DNA of 64,000 nt from Bog-473 sp049513455 (GCA_049513455.1 JBEKWB010000006.1:104052-168051), one strand, 5' to 3'; counted from the stretch's first letter, positions 1 to 8,473 are shown. The notes: generated from the letters alone by a model not told the origin. A program made the numbers and translations.

Positions 1-339
1 GACGGGGATGGCCAGGGCATGCATGACCTCGCGGATCATCTCGAACTGCGGCGGCAGATCGTTGGGCGCTTCGGCGCGGCCGGCCTTGTAGTCCGCCACC
101 ATCTCGTCGCGGAAGGTCTGGCCCGGGAGGTCGAAGGCGACCGCCAGCGAGCTCGGCTGATGCTCGCGCACAATGTAGGAGACCATCGACACGAAGCCGT
201 GCACAGCGTTGGTCACCATGCCCGAGGTGGTCGTCAGGGTGTTGGGGAGCGCGAAGTAGGCGCGGAAGGCGAGCGACATTCCATCGAGGAGGAAGAGGGG
301 GCCGGAGCGTGCCGGCGGTGCCTGCGTGGTCGGCGGCAC
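1..339 (-). CDS. polA: DNA polymerase I, N-terminal part (runs off left edge)
   Basis: First 113 codons of DNA polymerase I, which fills gaps and removes RNA primers during replication and repair. The start is a GTG at 339-337, lying directly after the TAA of the upstream ANTAR gene with no gap, and in the same frame. The translation shows the 5'-3' exonuclease fold: LFLLDGMSLAFRAYFALP at about residues 14-31 (first metal-binding Asp in LDG), then a TTTSGMVTNAVHGF segment, then VAFDLPGQTFRDE followed by YKAGR. These are the usual order and spacing for PolA. The remainder lies outside the window, so the polymerase domain cannot be seen. The pdtaR-polA proximity also occurs in mycobacteria. Confidence 0.88.
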   Translation of the reverse strand, partial: MPPTTQAPPARSGPLFLLDGMSLAFRAYFALPNTLTTTSGMVTNAVHGFVSMVSYIVREHQPSSLAVAFDLPGQTFRDEMVADYKAGRAEAPNDLPPQFEMIREVMHALAIPV

Positions 340-954
340 TTACGGGCTCAGGGTGCCGTCGACGATCTGCTGGGCCACGTCGCGCATGCGGGCCCGGTTC
401 TGCATGGCCGTCTGCTGTATGAACGCGAAAGCCTCGTTCTCGGGCAGGTCGTTGCGGTCCATCAGGGCGGCCTTGGCCTCGTCGACCACGCGGCGGGTGG
501 CGATCTTGTCCTCGGCCGCCGCGTCGGGGTCGTCGGACTCCTCGGCCGCGAGGGCCCACTCCTGCCGGGCCCGCGACAACACGCCGGCCACCGCGGGCAA
601 CAGCTGGCGGGCCTGGAAGGGCTTGACCAGATAGGCCGCCACCCCGGCGTCACGGGCCTCCTCGATCAGGTCGCGCTGGCTGAAGGCCGTGAGCAGCATG
701 ACGGCCACCTGGTACTGCGAGGTGATCTCGCGCGCCGCCCGCAGCCCGTCCATGCCCGGCATTTTGATGTCGAGGATGGCCAGATCGGGACGGTGCTCCG
801 CCACCAGCCGCACCGCCTCGTCACCCCGGCCGCTCTCGCCCACCACGTCGTAGCCGGCCGAGGTCAGGATCTCCTTGAGATCGAGCCGGATGATGGCCTC
901 GTCCTCGGCGATGACCACGCGCGCCAACACCGCGGTCTCTGCCGCGTCGGTCAC
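340..954 (-). CDS. pdtaR: ANTAR-domain response regulator, PdtaR-like
   Basis: A 204-residue two-domain regulator. Residues about 10-125 form a receiver domain: acidic pocket (AEDEAI), phosphoacceptor Asp in LAILDIKMPGMDG, and the conserved Lys in AAYLVKPF. Residues about 145-200 form an ANTAR RNA-binding helix bundle (KAALMDRNDLPENEAFAFIQ, then AMQNRARMRDVAQ). ANTAR proteins bind paired hairpins in nascent RNA and prevent termination; phosphorylation of the receiver triggers dimerisation. Length and architecture match M. tuberculosis PdtaR (Rv1626), which also lies close to polA. The start is GTG 954-952, overlapping the TGA of the upstream small gene (GTGA), so translation is probably coupled. 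The partner histidine kinase is not in this window. Confidence 0.9.
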   Translation of the reverse strand: MTDAAETAVLARVVIAEDEAIIRLDLKEILTSAGYDVVGESGRGDEAVRLVAEHRPDLAILDIKMPGMDGLRAAREITSQYQVAVMLLTAFSQRDLIEEARDAGVAAYLVKPFQARQLLPAVAGVLSRARQEWALAAEESDDPDAAAEDKIATRRVVDEAKAALMDRNDLPENEAFAFIQQTAMQNRARMRDVAQQIVDGTLSP

Positions 955-1241
955 GTCGCGCTGGCCACGTCGGCCAGGAGCTCGTCCTGCCGGTGTTCGA
1001 GATCGCTGACCGTGCCGGCCAGCGCGGCCCGGGCCTTGGCCATGGCGTCGGCGTGCCGGGCCGCTTCGCTGTGCTCGTGCGCGGCGAGCGGGGTCTCCGC
1101 CACCAGCGAGCGCACGCGCGCCTCGTCGGCCGACTCCATCACGACGGCCAGCTGCTCGTCCAGCACCGCCAGGTCCTCCCGGGCGCGCACGAGCCGGGCG
1201 TGGACGTCCCGGATTCGTCGTTCGAGGAGGGCGCGATGCAT
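951..1241 (-). CDS. Small coiled-coil protein of unknown function
   Basis: About 96 residues with heptad-like, charged, Ala/Leu-rich sequence almost throughout (RRIRDVHARLVRAREDLAVL, later LAGTVSDLEHRQDELLADV), predicting a long helical coiled coil. It has no membrane segment, signal peptide or recognisable catalytic motif. The ATG at 1241-1239 begins 7 nt after the menC stop. A longer version from 1286 would overlap menC by about 38 nt and is less likely. The stop overlaps the GTG of the ANTAR gene (GTGA), so menC, this gene, pdtaR and polA look like one transcript. The position suggests a partner of PdtaR or a structural protein, but no function can be assigned. Confidence 0.65.
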   Translation of the reverse strand: MHRALLERRIRDVHARLVRAREDLAVLDEQLAVVMESADEARVRSLVAETPLAAHEHSEAARHADAMAKARAALAGTVSDLEHRQDELLADVASAT

Positions 1242-1248
1242 GGGAGCA

Positions 1249-2409
1249 TCAAGTGTACGTTGCCGGGAACCATCGACGTTGCGCATCCAGGCCGTCCACC
1301 ACGCCCTCTCCGCCCTCTCCGGGCCACCGTCCGACCCCCGGTCGGTCCGGCACCCGCACCCATCCCGCCCGCACCTCCGGGTAGCCGCACGGGTCCGCGG
1401 CGAGGTAGGAGGACGGGGCGCTCACGTCGCTCACCAGCCCCGCCCGGTCCTGGGCCAACCGGGCCGCCAGGGCCAGATTGGCCGCCCGCCCCAGCCCGGC
1501 CTCGAAGAACCCCCCGACGAAGACCGGCACGCCCGCCTCGGCACAGGCGGCGTGGGCCAGCCGGGTGGCCCGCTGCCCGCCCAGCCGGCCGGGCTTGAGA
1601 CAGGCCACCTGGCAGGACCGGTTGCGCAGTGCGTCGCGTACCCGGCGGGGGGACGTGAGCGACTCATCGAGGCAGACCGGCACCGGAATCCGGCGGGCGA
1701 ACTCGGCGTGGGCCACCAGGTCGGCGGGGGGCAGGGGCTGCTCTATGCACAGGACGTCGAACGCGGCCAGGGCCCCCACCCGCTCGGCGTCCTCCATGCG
1801 GTAGGAGCCGTTGGCGTCCACCGCGATGACCAGGTCCGGGTGGTCGGCCCTGATCGCTGCGACCGGTTCGGCATCCCACCCCGGCTCGATCTTGACCCGC
1901 AGGCGGGCCGCCCCGCCCGCCACCGCCTCCCTCGCCTGCTCCCGCAGGATCCCGAGATCGTGACCCGGAGGGATCCCCACGGCCGCCCCGACCGGGAGCA
2001 TCTCGAAGCCGGCGCCCACCTCGAGCGCGGCGGCCAGGGAGCGGCCGGACAGCCGCAGCTCGGCGTCGGCCACCGCCATCTCGAAGAGGGCGCCCATCAT
2101 GCGATCGACCGGGGAGCTCCCGAAGAGCGGGGCGATCTCGGTCTCTTTGGGCAGCTGCCCGCCCCGGGCCGCCGTGGCATCGAGCACCCGTTGCACCCCC
2201 CGGGCGTGCGCGGCGGCCTCGACCTCGTCCACAGTTGGGTCCACCGCCGTGCCCTCACCCAGCGCGGCGCACTCCCCCCACCCCTCCGAATCCGGGGTCA
2301 CCACCCGCACGAACAGCAGGCTGCGGGTCCGGTGCACGCCGGCCGCCGTGCCGATGTCCACCCGGAACGGGACGTCGAGCCGCACCAGCTCCAGGCCGAC
2401 CAGTTTCAC
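1249..2409 (-). CDS. menC: o-Succinylbenzoate synthase (enolase superfamily)
   Basis: Converts SHCHC to o-succinylbenzoate in menaquinone synthesis. The 386-residue protein has the N-terminal capping domain and the TIM-barrel motifs of the muconate lactonising/OSBS branch in order: general base Lys in LRVKIEPG, metal ligands Asp in IAVDANGSY, Glu in CIEQPL and Asp in CLDESL, and the second Lys in CLKPGRLGG. OSBS and N-succinylamino-acid racemase share these residues. menG and menF elsewhere in the window favour OSBS. The start is GTG 2409-2407, 74 nt from the divergent tRNA-Leu gene. It appears to be the first gene of the menC-pdtaR-polA transcript. Confidence 0.85.
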   Translation of the reverse strand: MKLVGLELVRLDVPFRVDIGTAAGVHRTRSLLFVRVVTPDSEGWGECAALGEGTAVDPTVDEVEAAAHARGVQRVLDATAARGGQLPKETEIAPLFGSSPVDRMMGALFEMAVADAELRLSGRSLAAALEVGAGFEMLPVGAAVGIPPGHDLGILREQAREAVAGGAARLRVKIEPGWDAEPVAAIRADHPDLVIAVDANGSYRMEDAERVGALAAFDVLCIEQPLPPADLVAHAEFARRIPVPVCLDESLTSPRRVRDALRNRSCQVACLKPGRLGGQRATRLAHAACAEAGVPVFVGGFFEAGLGRAANLALAARLAQDRAGLVSDVSAPSSYLAADPCGYPEVRAGWVRVPDRPGVGRWPGEGGEGVVDGLDAQRRWFPATYT

Positions 2410-2483
2410 CGCGTGTTCCCGTCTCTCCCGCTCATCCCCTCACGCTAATTCCACCCGTTCCACCCGGTAGGATCGCCCCTCCA

Positions 2484-2567
2484 GCCCGGATGGCGGAATC
2501 GGCAGACGCGGCGGCCTCAAAAGCCGTTGTTCGAAAGGACGTGCGGGTTCAAGTCCCGCTCCGGGCA
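2484..2567 (+). tRNA. tRNA-Leu (anticodon CAA)
   Basis: A class II tRNA. The 7-bp acceptor stem pairs GCCCGGA (2484-2490) with TCCGGGC (2560-2566), with discriminator A at 2567. The anticodon stem holds the loop CTCAAAA, giving anticodon CAA, which reads UUG Leu codons. A long variable arm precedes the T arm GCGGGTTCAAGTCCCGC. CCA is not encoded. The 3' end of this gene serves as the left boundary of an inserted segment: its last part is repeated at 4761-4783. Confidence 0.95.
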
Positions 2568-2569
2568 CG
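2547..2569 (+). repeat. Direct repeat, left attachment copy (tRNA-Leu 3' end)
   Basis: Identical over 23 bp to 4761-4783. It includes TTCAAGTCCCGC of the T arm, the 3' acceptor strand and two bases past the discriminator. The sequences beyond the repeat differ completely (ACTCTCAACG here, CTGAAAGACG at the other copy), as expected for att sites. Confidence 0.8.
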
Positions 2570-2696
2570 ACTCTCAACGACGTGTATGCAAGGCACCTTC
2601 GGCCGGCCAGCAGGACCGGAGCATGGCTGATCAGCCGGTGTTCACGTCCTCGGAGGCACATACCGAACGCCGCCAGCGTCAACGGCGGCGTTGAAG

Positions 2697-4391
2697 CTAT
2701 CCCAACTCACCCGGCTCGGGCCCGCTCGTTGTGGCGGCCGGCTCTCGAGTTGAGATGCGGCGCAAGGCGAAGCCCTCGTACCCGTTCGCGGCAACCTCGT
2801 CGCACTTGGCACGGTACGTGCCCAAGCCGCCGGCGTACGGCAGGAACACCCTCGGCTTTCCGGGAATGTTGGCGCCCAGGTACCACGAGTTCGCCAACGG
2901 GAACAGCGTGGAGTCGGCAACCGAGTTGACGTGGTCGACCCACGCGTCCTCCGCCTCGGCCGTCGGCTCAATGACGTCGTACGAGTGGTCGTCGAGGTAT
3001 GTGATGGCTTCGGCGATCCAGTCGACGTGTTGCTCGATGGCCATGATCATGCTGGCCAGCACCGACGGGCTCCCTGGCCCGGTGATCATGAAGAGGTTAG
3101 GGAAGTCGACGGTCGCCAATCCCAGGTACGTCCGCGGGCCCGCGTGCCACTTCTCCGCGAGTGTGAGCCCGTTGCGTCCGCTGATGTTCATGCGCAGGAG
3201 CGGGCCGGTCATGGCGTCGAACCCAGTGGCGAACACGATCACGTCGAGGTCGTAGGACGCCCGTGTGGTGCGTAGACCGGCAGGGGTGATCTCTTCAATG
3301 GGATCGGCCCGGACGTCGACGAGGGTGACGTTGGCTCGGTTGAAGGTCTCGTAGTAGCCGACATCGAGGCACGGTCGCTTCGTCCCGACGGGGTGGTCCT
3401 TCGGGCACAATCGCTCGGCCACGTCGGGATCGCGCACGATCCGCCGGATCTGGCTGCGCAAGAACTCGGCCGCTGTCTCGTTTGCTTCCAGGTTGGTCCG
3501 CAGATCGTTGAACGACTGGAGCACGCCGAATGCCCCCTGGGTCCACATGGCCTCGTACCTACGCGTGCGCTCCTCGTCGGACACATCGAGCGCCGAGCGG
3601 TCGATAGGCTCGAAATGCTGCCCGGCGTAGGAGACGCGGTCTTTGGCCCGGTGCTCGTCGTAATGCGCCTTCCACTCCCGCTCCGCCTCGGGTTCCATCG
3701 GTTGGGTGTTCGACGGAAAGCTGTAGTTGGGCGTGCGCTGGAAGACAAAGAGGTGAGCTGCCTGCTCGGCGATGACGGGAATGGCCTGAATGCCGGAAGA
3801 CCCCGTACCCACGACGCCGACACGCTTGCCGGCGAGGTCGACCCCCTCCTTCGGCCAGCGAGACGTGTGGTACCACTTGCCCCGGAACGACTCGATCCCG
3901 TTGAAATCAGGAACGTTCGTTGCCGACAGGCAGCCGGCCGCGGTTACAAAGTACCTTGCCGAGACCCGGTCGCCTCGGTCAGTTTCGATGGTCCAGCGGG
4001 CCGCAAGGTCGTCGTAAGCCGCCCGCACCACCGTGGTCTCGAACGCGATGTCGCGCCGGAGGTCAAACCGGTCGGCGACTTCCTCGGCGTAGCGCAGGAG
4101 TTCCGGCTGGGCAGAATACGTCTCTGGCCAGCTCCACTCTTGCTGGAGCTCGGACGAGAAGGAGTACGAGTAGAAGAGGCTCGGCACGTCGACGCGGGCA
4201 CCGGGGTAGCGGTTCCAGTACCAGGTGCCCCCCACGTTGTCGCCGGTCTCGAACACACGGACCGAGAGCCCCAACCCCCGGAGCCGGTACAGCGCATATA
4301 TACCAGCGAAGCCGGCGCCAACCACAACGACATCGACAGACGAGGTCCCACTGGCCACGTGAGCACGCCTTGGACTCCGGGCTGTCGCCAT
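2697..4391 (-). CDS. Flavin-containing Baeyer-Villiger monooxygenase
   Basis: A 564-residue FAD- and NADPH-dependent monooxygenase that would insert oxygen next to a ketone carbonyl to form an ester or lactone. The FAD Rossmann motif VVVGAGFAG lies near residue 20 and the NADPH Rossmann motif GVVGTGSSG near residue 200. Just before the second lies the BVMO fingerprint FRGKWYHTSRWP, matching FxGxxxHxxxW(P/D). An IFATGFD-type motif (VFATGFDAMTG) lies in the C-terminal half. The length suits cyclohexanone-type enzymes. The ATG at 4391-4389 is preceded by the purine-rich GGGAAAGGGGG, the best ribosome site nearby. It is the sole intact cargo of the tRNA-Leu insertion, so it was probably acquired horizontally. 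The substrate is unknown. Confidence 0.88.
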   Translation of the reverse strand: MATARSPRRAHVASGTSSVDVVVVGAGFAGIYALYRLRGLGLSVRVFETGDNVGGTWYWNRYPGARVDVPSLFYSYSFSSELQQEWSWPETYSAQPELLRYAEEVADRFDLRRDIAFETTVVRAAYDDLAARWTIETDRGDRVSARYFVTAAGCLSATNVPDFNGIESFRGKWYHTSRWPKEGVDLAGKRVGVVGTGSSGIQAIPVIAEQAAHLFVFQRTPNYSFPSNTQPMEPEAEREWKAHYDEHRAKDRVSYAGQHFEPIDRSALDVSDEERTRRYEAMWTQGAFGVLQSFNDLRTNLEANETAAEFLRSQIRRIVRDPDVAERLCPKDHPVGTKRPCLDVGYYETFNRANVTLVDVRADPIEEITPAGLRTTRASYDLDVIVFATGFDAMTGPLLRMNISGRNGLTLAEKWHAGPRTYLGLATVDFPNLFMITGPGSPSVLASMIMAIEQHVDWIAEAITYLDDHSYDVIEPTAEAEDAWVDHVNSVADSTLFPLANSWYLGANIPGKPRVFLPYAGGLGTYRAKCDEVAANGYEGFALRRISTREPAATTSGPEPGELG

Positions 4392-4802
4392 GGCACACCC
4401 CCTTTCCCTCGCTCCAAAAAATAGCCCCACACGCACAGGGCCGGCAGCGGCAGGGCAACCGGTGGAGGCACCTTCGTCACGGGGACCGAACCGGAACGGC
4501 CATTCAGGCGCTTCTCGATCACGGTCTCGCGGTCGTCGCCAGCGACTGCCCAGTTGAGTGAAGAACGGCTGGCCGGACTGGCCGCCGGCGGCGACGGACA
4601 AATCCGCCGGGGCTTGTCTCCTGTGGTCACAAGGTGGTCACAGACTCTTGCGGATTACCCCGGACGGACTATCACGGAGCACCGGCCCGCCTGTTGAAAT
4701 AGGCCCGTTTACCTGGACTTCCCCGGACTGGACGCACGAGGCGGGATGGGGTTGGCGGGAGTTCAAGTCCCGCTCCGGGCACGCTGAAAGACGCTGGGGC
4801 GT
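4392..4802. other. Gene-poor right end of the tRNA-Leu insertion
   Basis: About 410 bp with no convincing gene. It holds a direct repeat GTGGTCACA at 4623-4631 and 4634-4642, and a 16-bp string GGATTACCCCGGACGG (4652-4667) that recurs at 11233-11248. The right att copy lies at 4761-4783. The + strand reading around 4490-4560 ends in DRTGTAIQALLDHGLAVVAS, faintly like the C-terminal helix of actinobacterial tyrosine integrases. This is suggestive only. Confidence 0.5.
4761..4783 (+). repeat. Direct repeat, right attachment copy (orphan tRNA-Leu end)
   Basis: A 23-bp perfect copy of the tRNA-Leu 3' end, without the D arm or anticodon arm in front, so it is not a tRNA gene. It marks the right edge of the insertion, 19 bp from the stop of the inositol-3-phosphate synthase gene, which therefore belongs to the original chromosome. 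Confidence 0.8.
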
Positions 4803-6158
4803 CTAAGAGAAGTAGTCGTAGTACTCGAGGCCGAGGTGGGTGATGGGCTCCTCACCGGCCAGGAAGCGCAGCGTGTTCTTGAGCTTGGTCAGCTGGATGA
4901 ACAGGTCGTGCTCGGGGTAGACCCCGGGCGCACTCTGCGGCGACTTGAAGTAGAAGGACAACCACTCCTGGATGCCGCGCATCCCGGCCCGCTGGGCCAG
5001 GTCCGCGAAGAGCAGCAGGTCGAGGACGAGCGGCGCCGCCAGGATCGAGTCGCGGCAGAGGAAGTTGACCTTGAGCTGCATCGGATAGCCGAGCCATCCG
5101 AAGATGTCGATGTTGTCCCACCCCTCCTTGTTGTCGCCCCGGGGCGGGTAGTAGTTGATCGAGACCTGGTGCTCGATGTCGCCGTAGAGCTCGGGGTAGA
5201 GCTCGGGCTGCATGATGCCCTCCAGAACGCCGAGCTTGGACTGCTCCTTGGCCCGGAAGCTGTCGGGGTCCTGGAGGACTTCGCCGTCCCGGTTCCCCAA
5301 GATGTTGGTCGAGTACCACCCTGAGAGCCCGAGCATCCGCGCCTTGATCATCGGGGCCAGAACCGTCTTCACCATGGTCTGACCGGTCTTGAGGTCCTTG
5401 CCGGCGATCGCCGCCGAGTGCTCGAGGGCGTACCGGGTGAGCGCCGGCGTGTCGATGGACAGGTTCGGTGAGCAGTTGACGAAGGGGAGCCCGAGGCCGA
5501 GCCCGGCGTAGGCGTAGAGCATGCTCGGGGCGATGGCGCGGTCGCTGCGGTCGAGCGCGGCCTCGAAGGCCTCGAGGCTGTGGTACGCCTCGTGATCGGG
5601 GAGCAGCGCCTCGGTCGACCCGGTCCACACCATGACGCCCCGGGCCGACCCCTTGGCCTCCATGAAAGTGGTGATGTCGGCCCTGATCGCCTCGACCCGC
5701 TGACGATGCGTCTCCTCGCCCCGCGTGTTCGGCCCGTCCACCTGGGTGACGTAGGACGAGTCGAACACGGCCGGGAGGGGGCGGACCGTGCGCAGGTAGG
5801 CGCCGACCCGCTCGATGGACGGCTGATCGAGGACCCCGGCCCGGGTCGCGGCGACGAAGGCGTCGTCGGGGAACGGATCCCAGGCGCAGAAGTCGAGCTG
5901 GTGGAGCGAGGCCAGGGGGACCAGATCGCCGATGCGGGTGACCCGCTGCTCGTCACGCCGGCCGAGGCGCACCGTTCCGAACTGGGAGAGCGAGCCGATG
6001 GGCTGGCCCGAGCCGCCCCTGATCGCCTCGACCCCGGCGATCAGCGTCGTCGCGACGGCGCCGAGGCCCACGCAGAACACGGCGAGCCGGCCGTCGGCCG
6101 GCGCGATCTGAGGTCGGCTCGGAAGGGAACCCTGCGGCACGTGCTCGCCTGAGGTCAT
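4803..6158 (-). CDS. ino1: Inositol-3-phosphate synthase (long type)
   Basis: Makes 1L-myo-inositol 3-phosphate from glucose 6-phosphate by an NAD-dependent oxidation, aldol closure and reduction. This is the entry to phosphatidylinositol and mycothiol; mshD lies at 47.6 kb. In the 451-residue protein the NAD-binding glycine loop is VGLGAVATT near residue 35. The catalytic region contains GKDLKTGQTMVKT and SGWYSTNILGNRDG, followed by INYYPPRGDNKEGWDNIDIFGWLG-like sequence, the Lys/Asn-rich core of this family. It is clearly longer than the roughly 365-residue Ino1 of mycobacteria and represents another subfamily. The start is ATG 6158-6156. It stands alone, between the insertion and a long upstream spacer. 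Confidence 0.88.
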   Translation of the reverse strand: MTSGEHVPQGSLPSRPQIAPADGRLAVFCVGLGAVATTLIAGVEAIRGGSGQPIGSLSQFGTVRLGRRDEQRVTRIGDLVPLASLHQLDFCAWDPFPDDAFVAATRAGVLDQPSIERVGAYLRTVRPLPAVFDSSYVTQVDGPNTRGEETHRQRVEAIRADITTFMEAKGSARGVMVWTGSTEALLPDHEAYHSLEAFEAALDRSDRAIAPSMLYAYAGLGLGLPFVNCSPNLSIDTPALTRYALEHSAAIAGKDLKTGQTMVKTVLAPMIKARMLGLSGWYSTNILGNRDGEVLQDPDSFRAKEQSKLGVLEGIMQPELYPELYGDIEHQVSINYYPPRGDNKEGWDNIDIFGWLGYPMQLKVNFLCRDSILAAPLVLDLLLFADLAQRAGMRGIQEWLSFYFKSPQSAPGVYPEHDLFIQLTKLKNTLRFLAGEEPITHLGLEYYDYFS

Positions 6159-6388
6159 CGGCTACACCCGTTCTCTGGAGGATGGGATCTGTGGAGGCTC
6201 GAGCCGCCAGGACCTCCCCGGCCAGGCACTCGGCGCAGGAGAGCGATGCTAGTGCCCGTTGCACCATTCGAACGGCATTGGTGGAGCCGGATGGGGAGCG
6301 CAACTCTTGATGCAACGACCGGGCCCGGGGAGTCCCGGACGTGACCGGGCGGCCCATGGTGGGACGGCTGTCGGGTCGGCTCGTCCGA

Positions 6389-7237
6389 TCAGGGATGGGC
6401 GGCGAGGTGCTCCAGCAGCAAGCCGTTCAGTTGGTCGGCGGCCAGTTCGGGAATCCAGTGGTCCACCCCTTCGAGCACCTCGTAGCGAAATGGCCCCGTC
6501 ATGTAGAGCGCGCAGCCCTCGGCCGCCTCGCGAGAGATGGCGGGGTCCAGTGTGCTCCATACGAACAAGGTCGGTACCGATACGGGGGGCACGTCGCGCA
6601 TGAGGGTCGGATGTGTCGCTCGGTACCAGTTGAGGCCGCCGGTGAGCGCTCCGGGTTCTGCGTGCACCGCGGCGTGTTCGGCGGCATCTTCGGGAGCGAG
6701 TCCGACGGCATCGAATAAGCGGCGGATCCCCTGGCCATCGTCGCCCTGCAGCATGCGCTCGCCGGCATCTCCGGGAGAGCGGAACACGTCGATATAGCTG
6801 GACATCTCATGCTGTCGCCCCTCGGGCACCGCATAGGCGTCGGCGAAGGCTTCCGGATGCGGAACGGATACCGCGGTCAACGTCCGAAGTCGGTCGGGGT
6901 GACGCGCCGCGACAATCCACGCCACGATGGCCCCCCAGTCGTGGCCGACCAGATCGATCGTGTCGAAGCCCAGCGCATCGCAGAGGTCGATCACGTCCGC
7001 CACGAGGTGATCGATGCCGTAGGGCTCTATCCCGTCAGGACGTGCGCCAGGGGAGTAGCCCCGCTGATCCGGGGCCACGCACCGAAAACCGGCCTCGCCC
7101 AGGGTGGCCAACTGGGCCTTCCACTCCCCCGCCGACTGGGGGAATCCGTGTAAGAACACCACCGCCCGACCGTCGTCGGGCCCCGTGGTGAGCATGCGGA
7201 AGGTCAGTTCGCCCAGGGACAACTCTGTTTTTTCCAT
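6389..7237 (-). CDS. Alpha/beta hydrolase, epoxide-hydrolase-like
   Basis: A 282-residue single-domain alpha/beta hydrolase. Motifs appear in order: HGFPQS (oxyanion hole) near residue 30, DQRGYSPG near 60, nucleophile elbow GHDWGA with Asp as nucleophile near 100, acid Asp in STLDPAISREA, and catalytic His in VDHWIPE near the C-terminus. An Asp nucleophile with HGFP and a DHW-type His is characteristic of epoxide hydrolases and haloalkane dehalogenases. The HGFPQS and DQRGYS forms favour epoxide hydrolase. The ATG at 7237-7235 is chosen because the family N-terminus begins there; the upstream extension is low-complexity repeat translation. The gene is divergent from the F420 oxidoreductase at 7444. 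Confidence 0.82.
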   Translation of the reverse strand: MEKTELSLGELTFRMLTTGPDDGRAVVFLHGFPQSAGEWKAQLATLGEAGFRCVAPDQRGYSPGARPDGIEPYGIDHLVADVIDLCDALGFDTIDLVGHDWGAIVAWIVAARHPDRLRTLTAVSVPHPEAFADAYAVPEGRQHEMSSYIDVFRSPGDAGERMLQGDDGQGIRRLFDAVGLAPEDAAEHAAVHAEPGALTGGLNWYRATHPTLMRDVPPVSVPTLFVWSTLDPAISREAAEGCALYMTGPFRYEVLEGVDHWIPELAADQLNGLLLEHLAAHP

Positions 7238-7315
7238 AGGGGGCGAAACTACCGTCGAGCACGCTGCCCGTGCGTGGCTACTTGGGCGTGAGGGGATCAC
7301 CGCCCCGGCTGCGCT

Positions 7316-7350
7316 CACCGGGGCACCGGGGCACCGGGGCACCGGGGCAC
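7316..7350. repeat. Tandem 8-bp repeat, about 4.4 copies
   Basis: CACCGGGG repeated head to tail in the intergenic region between the divergent hydrolase and F420 oxidoreductase genes. G-runs of four spaced by four bases on the + strand could form a G-quadruplex. No gene reads through it. Confidence 0.85.
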
Positions 7351-7443
7351 AAATGCGGGGCGGCTACGGTTCGATGCGGGGGCGAAGTCCGGCCACGGGG
7401 CCCTCGCCACAGGGGCACGACACAGGGGGGTAGGCAACAGAAG

Positions 7444-8466
7444 ATGGGCAGCGACACGAAAGTGGAATTCTCGGCGATCGGCTTCTGTCCCGCGTTCGCC
7501 GGAGCCGACGTGGGGCGCCTCTATGAGGACCTCGGCTACGACATCAAGCAATTTGGCGAGAACCACAACCAGTCAGCCGATGTCTTCGCCGAGATGCGCG
7601 ACGCGGCTGCCGCGACGTCACGCATCCGCCTGCTGGCCGGCCCGGCCAACTTCGTGACCCGGGACCCGGGCGTGATCGCGTCGGGGGTTGCTGCCGTACA
7701 GGTGGCCAGCGCAGGGCGGGCTATCTGCGGGATAGCCCGCGGGGACTCCGCCGTCATGCTGGCCGGAAAACGGCCGCAGCGTCATGACGATCTCGTGCGG
7801 GACCTCGGCTTCCTGCAGACTTACCTCGGGGGCGGCTCGCTGCAGTTCGGCGACGAGCGGAGCAGTCTGGAGTGGCTCGGCGATCTGCCCTATTCACCGG
7901 TTCCCGTGGAGCTGGTCTGCAGCGGCCCCCGTACGATCGCCCTGGCCGCCGCAGTGGCCGATCGCATCGGTCTCAGCGTCGGCGGCAATCCGGAACGGAT
8001 TCGGTGGGCCATGGAAATCATCGGTGCCTCCCTGGCCGACCACGGGCGCAGCCCCGCCGACATCACCGTTTGCGCATACCTTCCCATTGCCGTCACCTCG
8101 GACCGCGAGAGTGGTCGGAAGGCGCTCGTGCCGCGGACGGCCGGATGGGCCCACATGTCGAGCTTCCCGGGCAACGATCTGTCCGCGCAGCCAGCGATCC
8201 TGCAGCGGGTGACGACCAAGCTGCGTTCCGGCTATGACTACCGGTTCCACACCGAATCCGCACCGCTCGAAAATGCCAACACGGCGATGGTCGATCCGGA
8301 GTTCGCCGACTGGTTCGGCGTGGGCGGCCCGCCGTCGTACGTGGCCGAGCGACTCATCGAGCTGGTAGAGCTCGGCGTCGGGTGCTTCGGGGTCGCGGTG
8401 CCACGGCACGAACACGATGAGATCGCCACCGAGGTGATGCCGGCCGTCCGAAAGGCGGTCAGCTGA
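7444..8466 (+). CDS. LLM-class F420-dependent oxidoreductase
   Basis: A 340-residue luciferase-like (TIM barrel) protein of the F420-dependent branch. Recognisable segments are VEFSAIGFCPAFAG at the start, a middle ARGDSAVMLAG segment like the (x)RGDS(A) phosphate-binding turn of F420 enzymes, VELVCSGPRTIALAAAVADRIGLSVG (the cofactor-pocket motif), and a C-terminal GGPPSYVAERLIELVELGV helix. These proteins reduce or oxidise varied substrates with coenzyme F420; this substrate is unknown. The ATG at 7444 follows a purine-rich GGGGGGTAGG. Its 3' end is only 7 bp from the end of the convergent FtsX permease. Confidence 0.85.
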   Translation: MGSDTKVEFSAIGFCPAFAGADVGRLYEDLGYDIKQFGENHNQSADVFAEMRDAAAATSRIRLLAGPANFVTRDPGVIASGVAAVQVASAGRAICGIARGDSAVMLAGKRPQRHDDLVRDLGFLQTYLGGGSLQFGDERSSLEWLGDLPYSPVPVELVCSGPRTIALAAAVADRIGLSVGGNPERIRWAMEIIGASLADHGRSPADITVCAYLPIAVTSDRESGRKALVPRTAGWAHMSSFPGNDLSAQPAILQRVTTKLRSGYDYRFHTESAPLENANTAMVDPEFADWFGVGGPPSYVAERLIELVELGVGCFGVAVPRHEHDEIATEVMPAVRKAVS

Positions 8467-8473
8467 GGTCCGT

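Larger units (their letters stand above)
2547..4783. mobile_element. Small genomic insertion at tRNA-Leu carrying a BVMO gene
   Basis: A segment of about 2.2 kb bounded by a perfect 23-bp direct repeat. The left copy (2547-2569) is the T-loop and acceptor end of tRNA-Leu; the right copy (4761-4783) stands alone, with no tRNA body upstream. This is the footprint left by tyrosine-recombinase integration into a tRNA 3' end, with the tRNA kept intact on the left. The only intact gene inside is the BVMO. No complete integrase is present, so the element is either a decayed island or one mobilised in trans. Near the right end, the + strand around 4490-4560 reads weakly like the last residues of an integrase, but that is too short to be sure. 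Confidence 0.7.

Noticed and set aside
19..2448. An 809-codon open frame on the + strand
   Set aside because: It is antisense to polA, pdtaR and menC, all with clear motifs on the minus strand. Its composition is His/Arg/Gly-rich, as expected of a shadow frame in GC-rich DNA, and it has no domains.
4490..4560. Integrase gene remnant in the island
   Set aside because: Only about 20 residues resemble an integrase tail, with no catalytic Arg or Tyr motif, so it is mentioned but not annotated as a gene.
4761..4783. A second tRNA-Leu gene
   Set aside because: Only the 3' T-arm and acceptor sequence is present, with no D or anticodon arm; it is an attachment-site copy.
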